Below are positions 50,306 to 58,600 of a stretch of DNA of 64,000 nucleotides, in pieces. Each line of letters opens with the position of its first letter. The first letter of the stretch is position 1. This DNA comes from Streptomyces sp. NBC_00691 (GTDB taxonomy: Bacteria; Actinomycetota; Actinomycetes; Streptomycetales; Streptomycetaceae). The stretch spans positions 1-64,000 of the forward strand of contig NZ_CP109007.1 in assembly GCF_036226665.1 (NCBI RefSeq). Reading direction: 5' to 3'. A model generated the notes under the pieces. It made no database searches. It saw only the letters and a list, made by a program, of their open reading frames with translations, and was not told the origin of the DNA. A program made the translations under genes and the position numbers.

Positions 50306-51603
50306 CCGGCGCTGCCGGGTCGCGCGCCGGTCTGGTAGATGTCGGGGATGCCGTCGGCGTCGTCGTCGCGCTCTTCGTCTTCCCACAACTGCTTGTAGAT
50401 GCGGTTGCGCCGGCGCAGCAGTACGGCGGCGAGGGCGGCGGCGGTGAGGGAGCCCACGAGGACTGCGGCCTTGACGTGTTCGGCTTCGGGGCCTGCCGGG
50501 AAGGCGAGTTCGCCGATGAGGAGGGCGACGGTGAAGCCGATCCCGGCCAGGGTGGCGAGGCCGAAGACGTCGGCCCAGGCGAGGTCGGGGTTTAGCTGGG
50601 CGCGGGTGAACCGTGCGGCGAGGTAGGTGCCGAGGAAGATGCCGAGGACCTTGCCGACGACGAGACCGATGACCACGCCGAGGGGTTCGGGGTCGGTGAA
50701 GACGTGGACGAGGGCGCCGCCCGAGACACCGACCCCTGCGGCGAACAGCGCGAAGAGGGGGACCGCGACGCCCGCGGAGAAGGGGTGCACGAGGTGGGAG
50801 ACCCTGGCTGCCGGGGACGCCGTCTCCCCCTTGTCGCGGGTGGTGCGCAGGATGAGGCCCATGGCGACGCCGGCGACGGTGGCGTGGACGCCGGAGTTGT
50901 ACATCAGCGCCCAGACCGCGATGCCCAGGGGCACGTACCACCACCAGCCGCGCACCCGGAGGCGCTGGAGCACGTAGAAGACGACGAGTCCGACGACGGC
51001 TGCGCCCAGGGCCCAGAAGTCGAGGTCGGAGGTGAAGAAGACCGCGATGATCAGGATGGCGCCGAGGTCGTCGACGACGGCCAGGGTGAGCAGGAACGCA
51101 CGCAGCGCGGAAGGCAGGTGGGTGCTGAGGACGGCGAGGACCGCCAGCGCGAAGGCGATGTCCGTGGCCATCGGCACGGCCCAGCCCTCAAGGCTCCCGC
51201 CGCCGACGGTGACGGTGAGCACGTAGAGGGCGGCGGGGACGGCCATGCCGCACACCGCCGCGACGACGGGCAGGGCGGCGGTGGCGGGGGTGCGCAGTTC
51301 GCCGACGACGAATTCGCGCTTCAGCTCGATGCCGGCGACCAGGAAGAAGACCGCGAGCAGGCCGTCGGCCGTCCAGTGAGCGACGGAGAGGTCCAGGCCG
51401 AGGGCGGGGATGCCGAAGTGGAAGTCGCGCACGGACTCGTACGCGGCACTCCACGGGCTGTTCGCCCAGATCAGGGCGACGACGGCGGCGGCGAGCAGGA
51501 CGAGTCCGCCAACGGTCTCGGTGCGCAGGGCCTCGGCGACGGCCTGTCGTTCCGGCCAGGGCAGCAGGCCGAGGATCACCTTGCGCGGGCGTGACTGCGT
51601 CAT
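50302..51603 (-). CDS. nhaA: Na+/H+ antiporter NhaA
   Basis: A 433-residue NhaA. [48 protein letters not shown] (the TDIAF with ion-binding Asp), [21 protein letters not shown] (the DD pair) and [15 protein letters not shown] are the family's core. It exchanges 2 H+ for one Na+ across the membrane and is activated by alkali. ATG at 51603 with GGAGACC upstream. Followed by a small membrane gene with overlapping start. Neighbours are another antiporter (46643) and AgcS, so this is an ion-homeostasis region. Confidence 0.95.
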   Translation of the reverse strand: [433 protein letters not shown]

Positions 51604-51831
51604 GAAGGGAAGGTCTCCGGGGTGGCTTGACGGCGGGCACAGGGCCCCTCGACGCCGACCAGACTTCCCGGCACACCAGCGCGTCACATTGACGCGTTCT
51701 TCACACCCTATCGAGTGCTCGTGGGGTTCGCCAGGGCGTCTCTCAGCTGCCGAGACGGGGTGAAGGGCCCCGCTTCTCACCAAGGCGCGAGGTGAGAGGC
51801 AGGGCCTTCGGGAGCCGGGCCGCCGGGGCGG
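51604..51831. terminator. Spacer between agcS and nhaA, with a hairpin
   Basis: About 230 bases. TCTCACC at 51775-51781 pairs with GGTGAGA at 51792-51798, a stem at the end of the symporter gene about 30 bases after its stop. The rest is the promoter side of nhaA. Confidence 0.45.
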
Positions 51832-53376
51832 TCAGACGGTGGTCTTCACCGGCTCCTGGTCGGTTTCCCCGTCGGAGTTCGTGTCGAGGCCGGCGTCGCG
51901 CTTCTTCACGTAGGCGAGGAAGGAGTTCAGCTCGCGCTTGACGACGGGGGCGAGGAGGTAGAGGCCGATGATGTTGATGACCGCGAGCATGAAGAGCACC
52001 GCGTCGGCCATGTCGATCAGCGTCTGCAGGGTGAGCAGGGAGCCCGCGACCGCGAAGACGGTGTAGAGGACCTTGAAGGTCAGCTCGCTGGCCCTGCTGC
52101 GGCCGAAGAGGTGGGTCCAGGCCTTCATGCAGTAGTAGCCCCAGGTCAGGACCGTGGAGATCGCGAACAGCATCACCGCGACGGTGAGGATGTACGGGAA
52201 CCAGGGCATGACCGTGCCGAAGGCGTCGGAGGTGATGGTGACGCCGCCGATGGACTCGCCGCCGTTACGGAGCTCGACATAGCTGGCGGGGTTGGCGATG
52301 ACGATGGTCAGGGCGGTCATGGTGCAGATGACGACCGTGTCGATGAACGGCTCCAGGAGGGCGACCAGGCCCTCGCTCGCGGGGTGCTTGGTCTTCACCG
52401 CGGAGTGGGCGATCGGGGCGGAGCCGAGGCCGGCCTCGTTGGAGAACGCGGCCCGCTTGAAGCCGATGATCAGCGCACCCAGGACACCGCCGGCGACGCC
52501 TTCGGGGTTGAAGGCGCCCTCGATGATCGTGGAGACCGCGGAAGGCACGGCGGAGGCGTTGACGGCGATGACGACGAGGCAGGCGGCGATGTAGATGCCG
52601 GCCATCGCGGGCACGAGCTTGCTGGTCACGGAGGCGATGGAACGGATGCCGACGAGGAGCACGATGCCGACGAGGGCGGCGATCAGGATGCCGAAGAACA
52701 GGGCGCCGGCGGAGGAGCCCAGGGCACCGTCCTCGCCGCCGGTGACGGAGACGAGCTGCGCGTAGGACTGGTTGACCTGGAACAGGTTGCCACCGAAGAG
52801 GCCGAAGAACAGGATCATGAAGGAGGCGAGGACCGCGAGGACCTTGCCGAGGGTCTTGCCGTTCTTGCCGAAACGCTCGGCCAGGCCCTTGGGCAGGTAG
52901 TGCATGGGGCCGCCGGAGACGGTGCCGTCGGCGTGCACCTCGCGGTACTTCACACCGAGGGTGACCTCGACGAACTTGGTGCCCATGCCGAGCAGGCCAC
53001 ACAGGATCATCCAGAACGTGGCACCCGGCCCGCCGATGGAGACGGCGACGGCCACACCGGCGATGTTGCCGAGTCCGACCGTGCCGGAGACGGCGGCGGT
53101 CAGCGCCTGGAAGTGGTTGACCTCGCCGGCCGACCCCTTCTCGTCGTACTTGCCGCGCACCACATCGATCGCGAGGCGGAACTTGCGCAACTGCACGAAG
53201 CCGAACCAGCCGGTGAAGACGAGACCGGCGACGACGAGCCAGGCCACGATCAGGGGCAGCTCCGTGCCCGCGACGGGCACGGAGTAGAAGACGATCTCGC
53301 CGAGCCGACTGGCTATCGGCTCGAAGAAGCCGCTGACCGCCTTGTCGACGGACTGGGTGAGGGAATCGAGAGACAC
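51832..53376 (-). CDS. Alanine/glycine:cation symporter AgcS
   Basis: A 514-residue carrier. HFQALTAAVSGTVGLGNIAGVAVAVSIGGPGATFWMI, VSGGPMHYLPKGLAERFG, FKRAAFSNEAGLGSAPIAHSA and GVTITSDAFG are diagnostic of the Na+/alanine (or glycine) symporter family. About 11 membrane segments; the C-terminus is acidic (SDGETDQEPVKTTV). Isolated, with a long leader. Transports alanine or glycine into the cell using Na+. Confidence 0.95.
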   Translation of the reverse strand: MSLDSLTQSVDKAVSGFFEPIASRLGEIVFYSVPVAGTELPLIVAWLVVAGLVFTGWFGFVQLRKFRLAIDVVRGKYDEKGSAGEVNHFQALTAAVSGTVGLGNIAGVAVAVSIGGPGATFWMILCGLLGMGTKFVEVTLGVKYREVHADGTVSGGPMHYLPKGLAERFGKNGKTLGKVLAVLASFMILFFGLFGGNLFQVNQSYAQLVSVTGGEDGALGSSAGALFFGILIAALVGIVLLVGIRSIASVTSKLVPAMAGIYIAACLVVIAVNASAVPSAVSTIIEGAFNPEGVAGGVLGALIIGFKRAAFSNEAGLGSAPIAHSAVKTKHPASEGLVALLEPFIDTVVICTMTALTIVIANPASYVELRNGGESIGGVTITSDAFGTVMPWFPYILTVAVMLFAISTVLTWGYYCMKAWTHLFGRSRASELTFKVLYTVFAVAGSLLTLQTLIDMADAVLFMLAVINIIGLYLLAPVVKRELNSFLAYVKKRDAGLDTNSDGETDQEPVKTTV

Positions 53377-53792
53377 GGTGGGGACCTCGGAAGCGCAGGA
53401 CCGGCGCGCGGGAGGCAGCGCCAGTGGGGGTGCGGTCTGTGAGCGAACGCCGTTGTCCGGTCGGCGACCCGGGTGATCGGCCTCCGTGGACTCGGAGCGT
53501 GATCACCTCGGTCGTGCTGCCGGTACGTGCCCGGCATCCCGCAGGACAGGCGAGGGGTGGTGCCACCTGCGGATTTGCGCATTCCTACCACGACAACCCA
53601 CCCCCATCATGTGTCGCATGTCACCTTACTCACGGTGATCTACGAAAAGTGCAGGAGTCGTGACGCGACCGTTATCCGGACAGGTCTACCCGTTCACCGT
53701 GCACTTATTTTCCCTGGTCAGGAGCGCCTGACTGAACGCTCCTGTAGCCAGGAGAGAGGTGTCGGGCGACGGGGGGCTCGGCCGGCCGTCCT
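53377..53792. other. Long leader of agcS
   Basis: About 415 bases between the leftward stomatin-like gene stop and the symporter start. Contains a structured element (53472-53507) and AT-rich patches (53580-53640, 53705-53715) for promoters. I see no second gene and no glycine riboswitch. Confidence 0.45.
53472..53507. promoter_or_regulatory. Structured hairpin in the agcS leader
   Basis: GGTGATC/GATCACC arms enclose CTCCG/CGGAG, giving a two-part stem about 100 bases upstream of the symporter start, inside its presumed untranslated leader. Possible attenuator or operator. Confidence 0.45.
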
Positions 53793-54851
53793 CTAGCTGC
53801 CCTCTGGCCCCTGCTGCTCCTGATGGCCGGCGGTGAAGGGATATGTGTCGGCGTCGACTTCGGCCGCGTCGGCGAGTGCCTCGGCAGCGGCCTCCGCCGC
53901 CTGCGCCGCGTCGTCGGCCGCCTGGGTGGCGGCCCTGTCCTCCGCGGACGTCTCCCGGACGGCCGGAGACGGGGGCAGCACCTCGTTGAAGGCGCGGGAC
54001 ACCCCTTGGAGCGCGGACGTGACCTCGCTGGGAATCACCCAGAAGGTGCTGCCCGCGCCCTGGGCGAGCTGGGGCAGCATCTGCATGTACTGGTAGGCGA
54101 GGAGCTTGGGGTCGGGGTCGTTGCGGTGGACGGCCTGGAACACCTCGTCGACGGCCCGGGACTGCCCCTCGGCCTTGAGGATTTCGGCGGTGCGGTTGCC
54201 CTCCGCCCGGAGCACGGCTGCCTGCTTGTCTCCCTCGGCGGTCAGGATCTGCGACTGGCGCTGCCCCTCCGCTCCCAGGATCGCCGCCCGCTTGTCGCGC
54301 TCGGCGCGCATCTGCTTCTCCATGGCGTCCTTGATGGACTGCGGAGGGTCGATGGCCTTGATCTCCACGCGGTTGACCCTCAGCCCCCACTTGCCGGTCG
54401 CCTCGTCGAGCACGCCGCGGAGCTGGTTGTTGATGGTGTCACGGGAGGTCAGGGTCTTCTCCAGGTCCATCGAACCCACGACGTTGCGCAGGGTGGTGAC
54501 GGTGAGCTGTTCGACGCCCTGCAGGAAGTCGGCGATCTCGTAGGCGGCCGCCCGCGGGTCAGTGACCTGGAAGTACAGCACGGTGTCGATCTCGACGACC
54601 AGGTTGTCCTCGGTGATGACCGGCTGCGGCCGGAACGAGACCACCTGTTCCCTCAGGTCGATCACCGGATAGACGCGGTCGACGTAGGGGATGACGAGGT
54701 TGAGGCCCGGCCTCAAGGTGCGCCGGTAGCGGCCGAGGCGTTCGACGTTGCGGGCCCGTGCCTGCGGCACTATGCGTACCGCCCGCACCACGGTGAAGAC
54801 CGCGAGCGCCGCGAGGATCAGACCGGCTATGAGCAGTCCCGGCACGTCCAT
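53793..54851 (-). CDS. Stomatin/QmcA-like SPFH protein
   Basis: A 352-residue protein. One N-terminal membrane segment (residues 5-28), then the SPFH/band 7 domain from VPQARARNVERLGRYRRTLRPGLNLVIPYVDRV to LRGVLDEATGKWGLRVNRVEIKAIDPP, a helical stretch with repeated RAEG-like units (AEGQRQSQILTAEGDKQAAVLRAEGNRTAEILKAEGQ), and an alanine-rich acidic tail. Oligomerises into membrane scaffolds; with NfeD, three bases upstream, it forms the classic stomatin-NfeD pair. Regulates proteases or microdomains. Confidence 0.93.
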   Translation of the reverse strand: MDVPGLLIAGLILAALAVFTVVRAVRIVPQARARNVERLGRYRRTLRPGLNLVIPYVDRVYPVIDLREQVVSFRPQPVITEDNLVVEIDTVLYFQVTDPRAAAYEIADFLQGVEQLTVTTLRNVVGSMDLEKTLTSRDTINNQLRGVLDEATGKWGLRVNRVEIKAIDPPQSIKDAMEKQMRAERDKRAAILGAEGQRQSQILTAEGDKQAAVLRAEGNRTAEILKAEGQSRAVDEVFQAVHRNDPDPKLLAYQYMQMLPQLAQGAGSTFWVIPSEVTSALQGVSRAFNEVLPPSPAVRETSAEDRAATQAADDAAQAAEAAAEALADAAEVDADTYPFTAGHQEQQGPEGS

Positions 54852-54854
54852 GAC

Positions 54855-55286
54855 TCACTCCCGGGGGTAGACGACGGCGGTGGCGCCATCGATTTCCATG
54901 ACGTCGACGGTCGCCCCCGGAGGTATCACCAGCGTCTCGTCGTAGGCGCGGGCCGTCCACTCCTCGCCACCGATGCGGACCCTGCCGCCCAGGCCCGTCA
55001 CCTCCGACACGACACGGGCGGGGCGGCCCACCAGCGCGTCCGTGCCGAAGCGCTCGGTCTGCGGCCTGAGCAGATGGCGCGCTGCGACGGGGCGCACGAA
55101 CAACAGGCTGGTGGCGGCCAGAGCGGTGAAGACCACGAGCTGCAAGGGCGGCGAGAGCCCGAATGCGGCGGCTCCCGCCGTGACGGCCGCCGCGACGCCG
55201 AGGATCCCGAGCGCGGCGGTGAGGGTGAAGATCTCCGCCACCGCCAATACCCCTGCGGCGATCAACCAGACCAGCCATGGGTCCAT
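54855..55286 (-). CDS. NfeD-family protein (short form)
   Basis: A 143-residue protein. Three membrane segments in residues 2-70 (DPWLVWLIAAGVLAVAEIFTL, ILGVAAAVTAGAAAFGLSPP, LVVFTALAATSLLFVRPV), then a C-terminal OB-fold with GRPARVVSEVTGLGGRVRIGGEEWTARAYDE, typical of NfeD1b. Lacks the protease half of long NfeD. Partner of the stomatin-like protein, whose gene starts three bases after its stop. ATG at 55286 chosen for GGGAGAGCGCC. Confidence 0.92.
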   Translation of the reverse strand: MDPWLVWLIAAGVLAVAEIFTLTAALGILGVAAAVTAGAAAFGLSPPLQLVVFTALAATSLLFVRPVAARHLLRPQTERFGTDALVGRPARVVSEVTGLGGRVRIGGEEWTARAYDETLVIPPGATVDVMEIDGATAVVYPRE

Positions 55287-55424
55287 GGCGCTCTCCCGGC
55301 AGGTGCGACTCCGCGGAGGACGGAAAAAGCGCACCCTTTGGGGCTTTTACCCCGTTTTGCGGAGAGGCACGCTCGGTCAGGCTCGTCGCCCTGCTCCAAG
55401 CGCGCTCGGGCAGGCCGACAAGCC

Positions 55425-55655
55425 TCAGTGCTCCCGCTTCTGTCGGTACGTCCTGAGGTCGCGGTTGACGAAGAGGTGGACGTAGCCACACGACCAGCAG
55501 ATCAATCCGGTGGCCGACTCGTTCGCCCACGCCATGTTGAAGAATTCCATTCCCGTGCTGTTCAGCTTCACCTCCCGCTCGCGGAACGTGTCGTTGCCGC
55601 ATATCAGGCAGAGGATCGGGCGCTCCCCGATCGCCGCGTGCAGGGGCCTGGCCAT
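55425..55655 (-). CDS. Zinc-ribbon protein
   Basis: A 76-residue protein. CLICGNDTF and, 31 residues later, ICWSCGYVHLFV form two CxxC knuckles for one zinc. Strongly conserved-looking central part (REREVKLNSTGMEFFNMAWANESATGL). AAGAGGAGAAGCC precedes ATG. It lies between the giant ATPase and the NfeD pair on the same strand, 20 bases after the ATPase starts its stop side, so it belongs to the operon. Confidence 0.82.
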   Translation of the reverse strand: MARPLHAAIGERPILCLICGNDTFREREVKLNSTGMEFFNMAWANESATGLICWSCGYVHLFVNRDLRTYRQKREH

Positions 55656-55676
55656 GTGGCTTCTCCTCTTCCTGCG

Positions 55677-58600
55677 TCAGTTCTGGCGGTGTTCGGGAGC
55701 GGATGCGTCAGCGCGGTGTATCGCGTGCCGCCCGACGGGGCGCGCGAGGAGGTGGCGCGGGTCCGTCGCGCGGGTGATCGCCGTCTCGACGGCGGTGATG
55801 CGGTCGGCGAGCAGGCCGAGAGCGGCGACCGCCCGGGCGAGGGGGGCGTCTCCGGAACCGCCCATCGCCTGGGTGCGTGTGTACGCGCCGGTCACCTCGG
55901 CCCACCGGGCGGCCTGTGCCGGGGTGAGGGTGCCGCGGAGGCCGGCGAGTTTGAGGAGGTTGGCCTCGGCCTCGGTGGTGAGGGTCTGGGCTTCGGCGGT
56001 GTAGTGGTCGTCGACGACGGCGGCGAGTTCTGCGTCGTTCATGGCGGGTGAGATACGGGCCGTGATCTTGTTCATGGTGCGGTACGAGCCCTGGAGCTGG
56101 AACGGCGGTTCGGTGCGGGCCGCGTCGGCGGTGGCGGCGGAGGCTATGTAGGCCTCGTTGACGGCGAGGACGGTCTCGCGGGCGGTGAGGAGGTGGCGGA
56201 GGACGGAGAGGATCTGGTCGAGTTCGGCCGGGGCGTAGGGGTGGGTGAGGCGGTCGCGGCGCGCGGTCGGGTCGCCGGCCGCCAGCCGGGTCAGGAGCTC
56301 CAGGTCGGAGCGCTCGCGGCCGGCGAGCGGGGCGAGGACGGGGTGGGAGGTGAGGGCGTTCTCGACGAAGCTGAGGGCGAAGGCTTCCTCCTTGCCGGTG
56401 AGGACGTCGCCGAGGTTCCACACGTCGGCCCGGTTGGCGAGCATGTCGGGGACGCGGAAGGCCTGTCCCGACTCGGTGTACGGGTTTCCCGCCATGCAGA
56501 CGGCGAAGCGCTTGCCGCGCAGGTCGTGGCCGTTCAGGGTCCGGGTGGCGTCGCAGAGCGGGATGAACTTCTGCAGGAATTCCGGCGAGGTGTGCTGGAT
56601 GTCGTCGACGTACAGCAGGACGTTGCTGCCCGCCGCCAGGGCGAAGGCGATCTTCTCCAGTTCCCGGCGGACAGCGGCATCGGGGGCTTCCGCGGGGTCG
56701 AGGGAGACCGTCCGCTGCCCGAGAGCAGGCCCGTCGACCTTGACCAAGAGCAGGCCGAGGCATTCGGCGACGTACTCGATCAGCGTGGTCTTGCCGTAGC
56801 CGGGCGGGGAGAGGAGCAGCAGCAGGCCCTGGGAGTCGCTCCTCTTGGCGTCTCCGGCCGCGCCGAGCTGTTTGGCTAGGTTGTCGCCGATCAGGGGAAG
56901 GTAGACCTCGTCGACGAGCCGGTTGCGGACGAAGGACGACATGACCTGGGGGCGGTACTCGTCCACGCGGAGCCGTCCGCGCTCGGCCTCGACGAGCTCC
57001 GTCCGCTGCCGCTGGTAGGCGCGGAAGGCGGGCACGTCCTCGGCGGCGAACGCGGCCGTCCTGGCCAGGAACTCGTCGAGGCGCAGCTCCAGAGCACGTC
57101 CCTCCACGCGGGGGTGGCTGCCCAGGAGTCCGGTGACAGTCTCCGTGGTGGGGGCGGCGATCTCGTAGCGGTCGAGGTCCGGGCAGAGCTCGACCGCGAC
57201 GGCCTCGGCCAGCATGCCTTCGTCGAACCGTTCTCCGGACGCCGACGCGTAGGCGGTGAGCCATGCCTCGACGAGCTGGCGCCGCGCGCGCGGCTCGGTG
57301 AGGGAGGCGAGGGCGTCGTCGTAGGCGGCGGTGTCGACGGCGCGGCGGAACTTCTCGAGCAGGGTGCGTGCCGCGTCCGAGACGGCGAAGCCCGCCGGAG
57401 CGGTGGCGAGTTCCTCGATCAGGTACGCGGCGGCCGTCGGGTCGCCGATCTCCTCGGCCCACTCGTTCCGCAGCCCGTCGAGGGCCGATTCCGCGCCGAA
57501 CAGGTCACGGGCCCGTGTCAGGGCCTGCGCCCGGCGGGTCCACTGCTCGCGGGCGTCAGCGGTGGTGGCGTGGGCCCAGAAGAGCTGGGCGGTCGCGCGC
57601 GCGGTGGCCGGGTACCTGAGAAGTCCGATCCGTTCGTGCAGACGGAGGACGGCTTTGAGGATCAGCTCCGTGTCGTGGTCGTGGACGCCGCGCTCGTACC
57701 CCTCGTCGTACGCGGTCTCGGCGGCTCTGCGCGCGAGGGCGGCCAGGTCCTCGCCCGCCAGGCTGCCGGGGCCGTGCTCGGCGAGGAGTCGTGCGGCAAG
57801 GTGTTCGGACCGGTAGACCTCTGGTGACTCGGAGGGCAGAGCCCGGTCCCAGAAGCGGCGGGTCTCGGCGAACGCCGGGCCGGTGACCAGAACGCGGTAG
57901 TCGGTGCCGGTGAGGGCGAGGGCGAGGGTGTCGTGGTGCGGCACGAGGGTGACTTCGGGGGTCTGCCGGTTGACGGCGAAGCGGTGCCGGCCGAGCCGGA
58001 TCGTGGCACCGCCGTCGGAGAGCAGGTCGGTACGGTCCCGCAGCGCCCGTCCGGCTTCCTGCCGGGCGGCGCCGAGTCGGCCCTCCAGTTCCTCCGCCCG
58101 TGTCCCGTCGCCGAGTTCCCTCAGCTCGGCGCCGGTGTGCCGGATCTTGGCGACCATGGGGTCGGAGGCGAAGTACGTGTTCACCTCGTCCAGGTCGGTC
58201 AGGGTCGCGGCGCGCCGGGCGATCGCTTCCAGGACGCGGCCGGCCGATGCAGCGAGGCGCTCCGCGCGGCGGGCGCGGGCGTCCTGGAGGGACTGCCTGC
58301 GCGCGGTGAAGGCGTCGTACATCTCGGCCCGTTTGTCAGCGAGCTCGCCGAGGAAGCCGTCGTGCTCGGCGAACCGCGACTCCAGGTTCTCCAGCTGGAG
58401 GAGCAGCCGGCCGAGGTGGTCGTCGCAGCGGTCCGGGGTGTCCGCGGTGGCCAGGGCTCCCGTGATGGCCTGTCCGAGCAGGGCGAACTCGGCGGTGAAC
58501 TCCGCCCGGCCCTCCTGGTCGAGGAGTTCGGCGCGACGGGCGGCGAGGAGGGCCCGGACGCGGTTCAGCACGCCCAGGACATCGGCGATCCGTTCCAGGA

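Noticed and set aside
53377..53600. Glycine riboswitch ahead of agcS
   Set aside because: Glycine riboswitches occur before such symporters, but the leader does not show the two tandem aptamers or their conserved core that I know; only a plain hairpin was found.
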